NCBI GenBank assembly: GCA_023301395.1
Contig: JALZUY010000025.1
Span: 1 to 9,249, forward strand
From: Nonlabens sp.
Lineage (GTDB): Bacteria; Bacteroidota; Bacteroidia; Flavobacteriales; Flavobacteriaceae
Length of the DNA stretch: 9,249 nucleotides
Direction of reading: 5' to 3'
Below are positions 1 to 5,662 of this stretch, piece after piece. Made by a program: the position numbers and the translations under genes. Under the pieces are notes generated by a model. That model was not told the origin of the DNA, searched no databases, and saw nothing but the letters and a program-made list of their open reading frames with translations. Positions within the stretch are counted from its first letter, which is position 1. Each line of letters begins with the position of its first letter.

Positions 1-13
1 GCTCTTCCGATCT
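1..13. other. Illumina adapter remnant (not genomic)
   Basis: The first 13 bases, GCTCTTCCGATCT, are exactly the 3' end of the standard Illumina TruSeq adapter; their reverse complement is AGATCGGAAGAGC. They sit at the very edge of the window and break the reading frame of the truncated gene that follows on the minus strand. They should be trimmed, and the residues they would encode (EIGRA) should not be treated as protein sequence. Confidence 0.95.
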
Positions 14-146
14 CTACACTTACACCAGGGATATTCCAGTCTTGGACGATTTTAGAAATGTAAGCGTCCAGTTCTTTATAGTCTACATCTTGTGCAATGG
101 AAGTCGTTATCGTTAATAGAAACAGTGAAAAGAAGATTTTTTTCAT
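14..146 (-). CDS. Secreted serine hydrolase, probably beta-lactamase/PBP-like family (5' part only)
   Basis: This is the N-terminal 44 codons of a gene that runs off the left edge. It starts at an ATG whose first base is at 146. Residues 1-19 (MKKIFFSLFLLTITTSIAQ) form a typical Sec signal peptide: two lysines, a hydrophobic core, and a likely cleavage after the Ala of SIAQ. The mature start, with LDAYISKIVQDWNIPGVSV at residues 26-44, resembles the opening helix and 'PGVSVAV' strand of class C beta-lactamase-related serine hydrolases (Pfam Beta-lactamase). In that family the catalytic SxxK lies further downstream, so it is not visible here. The product would be periplasmic or outer-membrane associated. 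The gene is separated from carB by a terminator and has its own possible promoter at 168-175. The sequence beyond codon 44 is adapter. The family call rests on a short stretch and is moderate; the signal peptide is clear. Confidence 0.72.
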
Positions 147-167
147 TATAGTGAAATTAGTGAGGTA

Positions 168-175
168 GAAAGATA
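168..175 (-). promoter_or_regulatory. Possible -7 box of the serine hydrolase promoter
   Basis: On the minus strand this reads TATCTTTC, one base from the Bacteroidota -7 consensus TAnnTTTG. It lies 21 nt upstream of the start codon, almost the same distance as the pyrR box from its ATG. No clean TTG -33 element is present at the expected distance; that position is occupied by the palindrome at 181-206. Confidence 0.4.
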
Positions 176-180
176 ATGGA

Positions 181-206
181 TGTTACGCTTTTGCGAAAGC
201 GTAACA
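181..206. repeat. 26-bp imperfect palindrome, extended copy of the GCTTTCGCGAAAGC motif
   Basis: The two 13-base arms are TGTTACGCTTTTG and CGAAAGCGTAACA. They are perfect reverse complements except for one base (T at 192). The core is the same word found inside carB (1674-1687) and rnz (4950-4965). It lies 5 bp upstream of the putative -7 box of the serine hydrolase, covering the -33 region, so it could act as an operator. It lacks an adjoining T tract and lies beyond the carB terminator, so it is unlikely to be a terminator itself. Confidence 0.8.
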
Positions 207-222
207 CTCAAAGAAAGGAAAT

Positions 223-255
223 AAAAAAACCTTGTTCAAACGAACAAGGTTTTTT
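223..255 (-). terminator. Rho-independent terminator of carB
   Basis: An 8-bp stem (CCTTGTTC at 230-237 with GAACAAGG at 242-249) and a 4-base loop are flanked by seven A and six T. Read on the minus strand, the hairpin ends in a run of T about 25 nt after the carB stop codon. The A/T flanks make it symmetrical, so it could also work on the other strand, but no plus-strand gene precedes it. Confidence 0.9.
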
Positions 256-279
256 AAAAATATTTAAGAAAAAATCCTG

Positions 280-3132
280 CTACTTGCTCAAGTACATTGA
301 TCTTCTAGAGTACAAGTCATAAAAATTATCGTCTTTTAAACTATCTATAAAAAGGATACTTTCCCCAGTAGATTTCATTTCAGGTCCTAGACGTTTATCA
401 ACGTTAGGGAATTTGTTAAATGAAAACACTGGTTGTTTAATGGCATAACCTTCTAACTTAGGATTGAAGTTAAAGTCTGTCACTTTATTATGACCTAACA
501 TAACTTTAGTCGCATAATTCACATATGGTTCTCCATAAGCTTTGGCTATAAAAGGAACCGTTCTACTCGCACGTGGATTTGCTTCAATGATATATACCTT
601 ATCATCTTTAACAGCAAACTGTATATTTATCAATCCTACTGTTTCTAGTTCAAGTGCAATCTTTTTAGTATGGTCTTTAATTTGTTGCATTACTAGATCA
701 CCCAGTGTGAATGGTGGTAATAGTGCGTTTGAATCTCCAGAGTGAACTCCACAAGGCTCGATGTGCTCCATTATACCTATGATGTAAACATTCTCACCAT
801 CACAAATAGCGTCAGCCTCAGCCTCTATAGCTCCATCTAGATAATGATCTAGAAGTAATACATTATTAGGTATTTTTCTCAAAATATCCACAACATGTTC
901 TTCTAACTCATCTTTGTTTATAACAATCTTCATTCCTTGTCCACCTAGTACATAAGATGGTCTTACCAGAATAGGGAAATCAAGGTGCTCTGCAGCAACA
1001 AGTGCCTCTGCTGGTGTAGTTGCAGTAGCAAATTCTGGAAATGGTATATCGTTATTCTGTAACATCTTAGAGAATAAACCACGATCTTCAGCAAGATCTA
1101 GTGCTTTATAACTCGTTCCCATGATTTTAATACCGTAACGATCTAGCTTCTCTGCAAGTTTAAGTGCTGTTTGCCCACCTAATTGAACAATAACACCTTC
1201 TGGCTTTTCATGACGGATAATGTCATAAATATGTTCCCAGAAAACAGGCTCAAAGTATAATTTATCGGCCGTGTCAAAGTCTGTAGAAACCGTCTCAGGA
1301 TTACAGTTGATCATTATGGTTTCATAACCACATTCCTGTGCTGCATAAACTCCATGAACACAACAGTAATCAAATTCAATTCCTTGACCTATACGGTTAG
1401 GTCCTGAACCTAGAACGATTACTTTCTTCTTGTCTGTCACGATACTTTCATTCTCTGTATATCGGTTTCCGTCAGCAGTTTCTATGTCTGCTTCAAATGT
1501 GGAATAGTAATATGGGGTTTTTGCAGGGAACTCAGCCGCACAAGTATCAACCAGTTTATAAACACGATTGATGTTCATCTCATCGCGCTTGTTGTAAACT
1601 TCACTTTCTAGACAACCTAGCATGTGTGCTATCTGACGATCTGCAAATCCTTTTTGTTTTGCTTCTAGTAGCAGCTTTCGCGAAAGCGTGTTCACATCAA
1701 ATTTAGAAATTTCAATTTCTAGCGAGTGTAATTCCTCAAACTGCTTGAGGTACCACATATCTATTTTAGTAATATCGTGGATGCGAGAAAGAGAAATCCC
1801 CATCGCAATCGCATCATATAATGCAAATACACGATCCCAACTTGCGTTAGTTAATTTCTCAATTACCGTGTTGTAATCTTTATATCCTTTACCGTCTGCT
1901 CCTAATCCATTACGCTTAATTTCAAGCGATTGTGTTGCTTTATGAAGCGCTTCCTGGAAAGAACGACCTATTCCCATCACTTCACCTACAGACTTCATTT
2001 GTAGTCCTAGTGTGCGATCTGCTCCTTCAAATTTATCAAAGTTCCAGCGTGGTATTTTTACGATTACATAATCTAGTGTAGGCTCAAAAAGAGCACTTGT
2101 AGATTTCGTAATCTGGTTATCTAATTCATCTAGCGTGTAACCAATAGCTAATTTTGCAGCAATCTTTGCAATAGGATAACCTGTTGCCTTAGACGCTAGC
2201 GCGCTAGAACGACTCACACGAGGATTAATTTCTATAGCTATGATATCTTCTTTCTCATCAGGACTTACTGCAAACTGTACATTACATCCACCGGCAAATT
2301 CACCTATGCTACGCATCATATGAATCGACATATCACGCATCTTTTGATACGTGCGATCAGATAAAGTCATTGCTGGTGCCACTGTAATGGAATCACCAGT
2401 ATGGATTCCCATAGGATCCATATTTTCTATAGAACAAATAATGACAACGTTATCATTATTATCTCTTAGCAATTCTAACTCATATTCTTTCCAGCCTAAG
2501 AGTGCTTTATCAATCATCACTTCGTGAATAGGAGAAGCTTCTAAACCACGAGTTAATAATTCATCATAATCTTCTTCTTTATGAACGATAGCTGCACCAG
2601 CACCACCAAGTGTAAATGAAGAGCGTATACATAATGGAAAACCAAACTCTTGAGCAATCTCTTTTCCTTTCAAAAAAGATTTAGCCGTTGCTTGTGGAGC
2701 CATACCTACTCCTATTTCACTCATTAGATTTCTAAATTGCTCACGATCTTCAGTAACGTTTATAGCATCGATATTTACTCCTATCATATCAATATTGTGG
2801 TCTTCCCAAATACCTTTTTCCTGAGCTTCAATACATAGATTAAGTGCCGTCTGTCCACCCATAGTAGGTAGTACGGCATCTATTTGTGGATGTTCCTTTA
2901 AAATTTGACGTAATGAGGTTGTATTTAAAGGTAATAGATATACATGGTCTGCCATACTAGGATCAGTCATGATCGTAGCAGGATTTGAATTGATGAGAAT
3001 AGTTTCTATTCCGTCTTCTCTTAATGAGCGAAGTGCTTGTGTTCCAGAGTAGTCAAATTCACAGGCCTGTCCTATGACGATAGGTCCACTTCCTATGATT
3101 AATATGGATTTGAGATCTGTTCTTTTTGGCAT
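280..3132 (-). CDS. carB: Carbamoyl-phosphate synthase large subunit, form lacking the MGS regulatory domain
   Basis: CarB makes carbamoyl phosphate from bicarbonate, two ATP and ammonia channelled from the glutaminase subunit CarA, feeding pyrimidine and arginine synthesis. The 950-residue protein shows the duplicated synthetase layout. The first half starts with MPKRTDLKSILIIGSGPIVIG, has an ATP-grasp with IHTGDSITVAP (243-253) and metal-binding EINPR (301-305). A linker region spans about 400-560. The second half has GSGPNRIGQGIEFDY (575-589), VHSGDS (796-801) and EANPR (850-854). It ends shortly after the LGPEMKSTGE motif (915-924). In E. coli (1073 residues) this is followed by an MGS-like allosteric domain binding UMP, IMP and ornithine; here that domain is absent, and a terminator follows, so this is not a frameshift. 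carA is not in the window. The gene stands alone between two terminators. A palindromic repeat lies inside it at 1674-1687, encoding part of TLSRKL (482-487). Confidence 0.98.
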   Translation of the reverse strand: MPKRTDLKSILIIGSGPIVIGQACEFDYSGTQALRSLREDGIETILINSNPATIMTDPSMADHVYLLPLNTTSLRQILKEHPQIDAVLPTMGGQTALNLCIEAQEKGIWEDHNIDMIGVNIDAINVTEDREQFRNLMSEIGVGMAPQATAKSFLKGKEIAQEFGFPLCIRSSFTLGGAGAAIVHKEEDYDELLTRGLEASPIHEVMIDKALLGWKEYELELLRDNNDNVVIICSIENMDPMGIHTGDSITVAPAMTLSDRTYQKMRDMSIHMMRSIGEFAGGCNVQFAVSPDEKEDIIAIEINPRVSRSSALASKATGYPIAKIAAKLAIGYTLDELDNQITKSTSALFEPTLDYVIVKIPRWNFDKFEGADRTLGLQMKSVGEVMGIGRSFQEALHKATQSLEIKRNGLGADGKGYKDYNTVIEKLTNASWDRVFALYDAIAMGISLSRIHDITKIDMWYLKQFEELHSLEIEISKFDVNTLSRKLLLEAKQKGFADRQIAHMLGCLESEVYNKRDEMNINRVYKLVDTCAAEFPAKTPYYYSTFEADIETADGNRYTENESIVTDKKKVIVLGSGPNRIGQGIEFDYCCVHGVYAAQECGYETIMINCNPETVSTDFDTADKLYFEPVFWEHIYDIIRHEKPEGVIVQLGGQTALKLAEKLDRYGIKIMGTSYKALDLAEDRGLFSKMLQNNDIPFPEFATATTPAEALVAAEHLDFPILVRPSYVLGGQGMKIVINKDELEEHVVDILRKIPNNVLLLDHYLDGAIEAEADAICDGENVYIIGIMEHIEPCGVHSGDSNALLPPFTLGDLVMQQIKDHTKKIALELETVGLINIQFAVKDDKVYIIEANPRASRTVPFIAKAYGEPYVNYATKVMLGHNKVTDFNFNPKLEGYAIKQPVFSFNKFPNVDKRLGPEMKSTGESILFIDSLKDDNFYDLYSRRSMYLSK
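1674..1687. repeat. Dispersed palindrome GCTTTCGCGAAAGC inside carB
   Basis: This is a perfect 14-base palindrome in the CarB linker region between the two synthetase halves, within the codons for residues 482-487 (TLSRKL). The same 14 bases occur in rnz (4950-4965), and a one-mismatch extended version occurs at 181-206. The codon boundaries over the repeat differ from those in rnz. Confidence 0.85.
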
Positions 3133-3171
3133 TTTAAAGTACTTTTTTTAGATGGTCTAAATATCGTTGAT

Positions 3172-3200
3172 AAATTTTATTTTTGGGTTCACATTTGCAA
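3172..3200 (-). promoter_or_regulatory. Tentative carB promoter
   Basis: On the minus strand a TTG (3198-3200) is followed after 18 nt by TAAAATTT (3172-3179). The spacing fits the Bacteroidota TTG-N17-20-TAnnTTTG promoter, but the -7 box matches poorly. Because the rpmH terminator lies just upstream, carB needs a promoter somewhere in 3133-3270; this is the best candidate I see, and it is weak. The TTG falls in the centre of the inverted repeat at 3189-3205. Confidence 0.25.
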
Positions 3201-3205
3201 TGTGA
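3189..3205. repeat. Inverted repeat upstream of carB
   Basis: This is a perfect 7-base inverted repeat, TCACATT and AATGTGA, around a 3-base centre. It starts 56 bases upstream of the carB ATG and overlaps the tentative -33 element. It could be an operator or a small RNA hairpin. The arms are in the opposite order to a CRP site (TGTGA-N6-TCACA), so I do not assign a regulator. Confidence 0.45.
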
Positions 3206-3269
3206 TTTAAGAAGTAATAAACAGGTTCTTGACTATTTGATTTCCTTCTCATGTTTCACAACTAGACAT

Positions 3270-3305
3270 AAAAAAAAGGCGTTACTTTAAAAAAAGTAAC
3301 GCCTT
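3270..3305 (-). terminator. Rho-independent terminator of rpmH
   Basis: A 13-bp perfect stem (AAGGCGTTACTTT at 3276-3288, with its complement at 3293-3305) has a loop of four A. On the minus strand it is followed by a run of T (A tract at 3270-3277 on plus). It begins 22 nt after the rpmH stop codon and separates rpmH from carB. Confidence 0.93.
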
Positions 3306-3327
3306 ATATATTATTGCTAGAGAATCA

Positions 3328-3492
3328 TTATCTCTTATGTCTTAATTCAGTAGAAACAGAAACTTTCTTACGTCCTTTTGCTCTACGACGTGCTAGAACC
3401 TTACGACCGTTTGCAGATGCCATGCGCTCTCTGAAACCATGTTTGTTTCTTCTCTTTCTTTTTGACGGTTGGTATGTTCTTTTTTGTGCCAT
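3328..3492 (-). CDS. rpmH: 50S ribosomal protein L34 (bL34)
   Basis: A 54-residue, extremely basic protein with the start MAQKRTYQPSKRKRRNKHGF, followed by RERMASANGRKVLARRRAKG (residues 21-40) and ending in ELRHKR. This is the bL34 signature, in which the KRKR-HGFR-RM-GR-VL-RRR-KGR residues contact 23S rRNA in the large subunit. Its length is slightly above the 44-46 residues of E. coli-type L34 and close to the 52-54 I would expect in Flavobacteriaceae. The ATG at 3492 is the only sensible start. In many bacteria rpmH is followed by rnpA near dnaA/oriC; here neither is present and the gene is monocistronic, with its own promoter (3552-3581) and terminator (3270-3305). No Shine-Dalgarno sequence lies at the usual spacing, as is common in Bacteroidota. 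Confidence 0.97.
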   Translation of the reverse strand: MAQKRTYQPSKRKRRNKHGFRERMASANGRKVLARRRAKGRKKVSVSTELRHKR

Positions 3493-3521
3493 AGCTTATA
3501 TTCTGTAACTCTATATAATAA

Positions 3522-3535
3522 GAGGATTACTCCTC
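3522..3535 (-). other. Small hairpin in the rpmH leader
   Basis: The 5-bp arms GAGGA and TCCTC surround a 4-base loop, close to the predicted 5' end of the rpmH transcript. The only Shine-Dalgarno-like string in the leader (GAGGAG, 3530-3535) is inside this hairpin and about 37 nt before the ATG, too far to serve as a normal ribosome binding site. It might stabilise the mRNA 5' end. Confidence 0.35.
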
Positions 3536-3551
3536 AATTTTTTATCGGTTG

Positions 3552-3581
3552 CAAAGATAGAAAGTCTTTTAACTCAAACAA
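3552..3581 (-). promoter_or_regulatory. rpmH promoter (Bacteroidota type)
   Basis: On the minus strand the -7 box TATCTTTG (3552-3559) is preceded, after 19 nt, by TTG (3579-3581). This fits the Bacteroidota primary-sigma consensus TTG-N17-20-TAnnTTTG. Just upstream are long A/T tracts (3590-3620) that could act as an UP-like element, as expected for a strongly expressed ribosomal protein gene. Predicted transcription would start near 3545, giving a leader of roughly 50 nt. Confidence 0.8.
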
Positions 3582-3705
3582 TAGTTAAAGTGTTTTTTTT
3601 TGAATTATTTTTTAATAGCTTTTTATTCATAAAACCATCTTTAATCTTAAAATGGATACTTAAAATCTCAATCCATGGAACTGCCCTACTCAACACTTAA
3701 ATATA

Positions 3706-3713
3706 TATCTTTG
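3706..3713 (+). promoter_or_regulatory. -7 promoter box of the TPR-like membrane protein gene
   Basis: TATCTTTG is a perfect match to the Bacteroidota -7 consensus and lies 21 nt before the ATG at 3735. I do not see a TTG at the right distance upstream (nearest is CTG at 3681-3683, 22 nt away), so the -33 element is weak. The predicted leader is about 15 nt. The stretch 3582-3705 between the two divergent promoters is A/T-rich and shows no gene. Confidence 0.65.
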
Positions 3714-3734
3714 CACACCTAATTAAAAACAATC

Positions 3735-4250
3735 ATGTTTAATAAAAACATTAAAATAGTAATCGCTGCTCTTATAGTAGTATTTGCTATATATCAATTT
3801 ACTTTGAATGAAATCATGAATGGTATCTTTTTGATATTGCTCGCTGGAATATTTGTCTTCTTATATTTCAAAAACGAAATGATTTTACTGGCGTTCTGGA
3901 AATTAAGAAAACAAGATTTCCCAGGAGCAATGAAATGGCTTGAGAAAATTAAAGATCCTGAAGCTGCACTTGTAACTAAACAGCAAGGTTATTATAACTA
4001 CTTGCATGGTTTAATGATTTCTCAAACTAACATGACTAAAGCTGAGAAATATTTTAAGAAAGCTATCAAACTAGGATTAAGTATGGATCAAGATCTTGCA
4101 GTTGCAAAGTTAAATCTTGCTGGTATTGCAATGACCAAACGTAGAAAACGCGAAGCTACTACACTACTTAATGAAGCTAAAAAACTGGACACTCACAACA
4201 TGCTCGCTGATCAAATTAAAATGATGAAGCAGCAAATGAAGAAGATCTAA
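3735..4250 (+). CDS. Small membrane protein with TPR-like C-terminal helices
   Basis: The 171-residue protein has two hydrophobic segments near the N terminus (about 6-24 and 29-46) separated by a short polar turn, so it is probably an inner-membrane hairpin. The rest is helical and basic, with spacing that looks like two to three tetratricopeptide-type repeats: about 52-78 (DFPGAMKWLEKIKDP), 86-115 (YYNYLHGLMIS, then TKAEKYFKKAIKLG) and 121-152 (LAVAKLNLAGIA, then REATTLLNEAKKLD). It ends in a lysine/methionine-rich tail (MMKQQMKKI). TPR domains usually mediate protein-protein contact, so a cytoplasmic scaffold at the membrane is plausible, but I cannot name a partner or function. Similar proteins seem to be conserved in Flavobacteriaceae (from memory, unverified). 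It is the only plus-strand gene here, monocistronic, with a -7 box at 3706 and a terminator at 4278. Confidence 0.88.
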   Translation: MFNKNIKIVIAALIVVFAIYQFTLNEIMNGIFLILLAGIFVFLYFKNEMILLAFWKLRKQDFPGAMKWLEKIKDPEAALVTKQQGYYNYLHGLMISQTNMTKAEKYFKKAIKLGLSMDQDLAVAKLNLAGIAMTKRRKREATTLLNEAKKLDTHNMLADQIKMMKQQMKKI

Positions 4251-4277
4251 TTTTTAGCTATTAGAAAATAAAATATT

Positions 4278-4309
4278 AAAATGCCCAATCTAGCGATTGG
4301 GCATTTTTT
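4278..4309 (+). terminator. Rho-independent terminator of the TPR-like gene, possibly bidirectional
   Basis: A 10-bp stem (ATGCCCAATC at 4281-4290 and GATTGGGCAT at 4295-4304) with loop TAGC is followed by a T tract. It lies about 30 nt after the stop at 4250. Read on the minus strand it also ends in a T-rich stretch, about 90 nt after the rnz stop, and no better terminator is visible for that operon, so it may serve both convergent units. Confidence 0.9.
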
Positions 4310-4395
4310 ATTTTTAAAAAATCAAGTAAACTAAATTTGCAATTACATCTTCTCATTTCAATATTAATCGAATCAACTCTGCGGTAGATTAACTA

Positions 4396-5301
4396 CTAAA
4401 AATCAAACACTTTACCGTCAGCGGCGAGTTCTACGTTTGGAAAAACCTCTAAGGCCTCTTCTCTAAAGAGCTCATAATTACCGTACCGTGTAGAATAATG
4501 GCCTAGTATTAATGTGCCTACATCGGCTTGTTTTGCTATATCTGCAGCCTGTGCAGCAGTACTGTGTTTAGTCCGTTCACAAAGATTCTCATGTGACTTT
4601 AAGAATGTAGACTCATGATAAAGCACCGTCGCGTTCTTTATAATAGGAACAATGTCTGGTTTATACATCGTATCACTACAAAAGGCATAACTCTTTGCAG
4701 GAACCGGATTCATGGTCAATAAATCGTTTGAGATGACTTTGCCATTTTCTAATTCAATATTGTGACCTTGTTTGACCTTGCGATAATAAGCTTGATCTAT
4801 ACCGTACTCTTCACAAGCTACAATATCAAGTTTACGGTCCAGTGGTTTTTCTTGAAACAAGTAACCATTGGTATACACACGATGATTGAGTGGTATAGTT
4901 GTCACGGTCACTTTTTCATCTTCATAGATGAGTTGAGATTCTTTGGATTCGCTTTCGCGAAAGCGCAAATCAAAAGTCGTGTAACTCTTAGTTAACTTTA
5001 ATTGTAGTAATATGATTTCACGTATCCCTTTAGGTCCATAAATAGTGAGTGGTGTATCTCTTCCTAGTAAGCAAAAAGTAGATATCATACCTATCAAACC
5101 AAAAAAATGATCACCATGTAGATGAGAAATAAAAATATTTTTTATACGTGAGAATTTAACTCTATTTAAACGCATAGCCATTTGCGTGCCTTCTCCACAA
5201 TCAATTAAGAAAAGGTTACCACGCATCTCAAGAACTTGAGAAGTTGGTCTAGTAGAAGCTGTAGGTGTTGCACTATGACAACCTAGAATGGTAAGTTTCA
5301 A
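4396..5301 (-). CDS. rnz: Ribonuclease Z (tRNA 3'-processing endonuclease)
   Basis: A 301-residue metallo-beta-lactamase-fold protein of typical short-form RNase Z/BN length. It cleaves tRNA precursors 3' of the discriminator base. All zinc ligands are visible: HLHGDH at 60-65, His140 (PLNHR), Asp210 (CSD) and His268 (GHYS). The family features GEGTQ (36-40), HES (229-231) and KHST (245-248) are present too. The start MKLTILGCHSATPT is the usual first strand, so the ATG at 5301 is secure. It is the last gene of the pyrR-pyrB-STAS operon, 28 nt after the preceding stop. The segment 113-118 (RFRESE) is encoded by the palindromic repeat at 4950-4965, in a variable region between the zinc-binding motifs where an insertion would be tolerated. 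Confidence 0.97.
   Translation of the reverse strand: MKLTILGCHSATPTASTRPTSQVLEMRGNLFLIDCGEGTQMAMRLNRVKFSRIKNIFISHLHGDHFFGLIGMISTFCLLGRDTPLTIYGPKGIREIILLQLKLTKSYTTFDLRFRESESKESQLIYEDEKVTVTTIPLNHRVYTNGYLFQEKPLDRKLDIVACEEYGIDQAYYRKVKQGHNIELENGKVISNDLLTMNPVPAKSYAFCSDTMYKPDIVPIIKNATVLYHESTFLKSHENLCERTKHSTAAQAADIAKQADVGTLILGHYSTRYGNYELFREEALEVFPNVELAADGKVFDF
4950..4965. repeat. Dispersed palindrome CGCTTTCGCGAAAGCG inside rnz
   Basis: This is a perfect 16-base palindrome, sharing 14 bases exactly with the carB copy (1674-1687). On the coding strand it reads CGC TTT CGC GAA AGC G, giving RFRES plus the first base of the next Glu codon (residues 113-118). The carB copy is read one base out of step with this, so the DNA word rather than a peptide is shared. 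Confidence 0.88.
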
Positions 5302-5329
5302 ATATAATGGAGTTAAATAAGTTTAGAAA

Positions 5330-5662
5330 TCAGAATCCTAAATCACGTTCTATATCTTCCATCTCAATAATATCTTGTGCCTCTTGTAACGTAGGTACAA
5401 TCATTAATTCTTCAGGAATTTCATCGATGGACAATGCCGCATTAACCATCACAAAGGATTGTTTAGTAGCTCTATGACTGTTACTTAATTCCAGAAACAA
5501 AAGTAAGTCTAGTAAAGTAGCGTCATTGTATTGAATAAGGTCTAAGATGATATTTTTGCCTATAAACTGTTTAAATACCATAGATAAGAACCGAGCAAAG
5601 TCTTTAATATCATCCTTCTCATCTCTTAATAATGTATAATTACTGTGGATATCACTAATCAT
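5330..5662 (-). CDS. STAS-like small protein in the pyrB-rnz operon, function unknown
   Basis: The product is 110 residues if the ATG at 5662 is used. I prefer this to the upstream ATG at 5683 because the 5662 start overlaps the end of pyrB in ATGATTAG, a common coupling arrangement, while the longer form adds seven residues read out of frame over pyrB. The alternation of strands and helices (FIGKNIILDLIQYN at 33-46, SFVMVNAAL at 69-77, a C-terminal helix TLQEAQDIIEMEDIERDLGF at 91-110) suggests a STAS/anti-sigma-antagonist-like fold. I see no convincing phosphorylatable Ser motif. I recall similar proteins, with the ending VPTLQEA-DIIEME-IERDLGF, next to rnz in other Flavobacteriaceae, sometimes labelled ribonuclease Z merely by position; it has no metallo-beta-lactamase motif and is not a nuclease on this evidence. 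Confidence 0.85.
   Translation of the reverse strand: MISDIHSNYTLLRDEKDDIKDFARFLSMVFKQFIGKNIILDLIQYNDATLLDLLLFLELSNSHRATKQSFVMVNAALSIDEIPEELMIVPTLQEAQDIIEMEDIERDLGF

Noticed and set aside
280..3132. carB as a truncated or frameshifted gene, given its length below 1073 residues
   Set aside because: Both ATP-grasp halves are complete, the stop is followed at once by a terminator, and no MGS-like coding sequence is present downstream in any frame I examined.
3189..3205. CRP/FNR-type binding site upstream of carB
   Set aside because: The arms run TCACA to TGTGA, the reverse order of the CRP consensus, so only an unassigned inverted repeat is reported.
3314..3508. Plus-strand 64-codon open frame antisense to rpmH
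   Set aside because: It is the reverse shadow of the strongly conserved L34 gene and has no promoter or protein family signature. The other plus-strand short frames opposite carB, rnz and pyrB were dropped for the same reason.
3133..3734. Replication origin near rpmH
   Set aside because: rpmH is near oriC in many bacteria, but there is no dnaA, rnpA or cluster of DnaA boxes (TTATCCACA-like) here.
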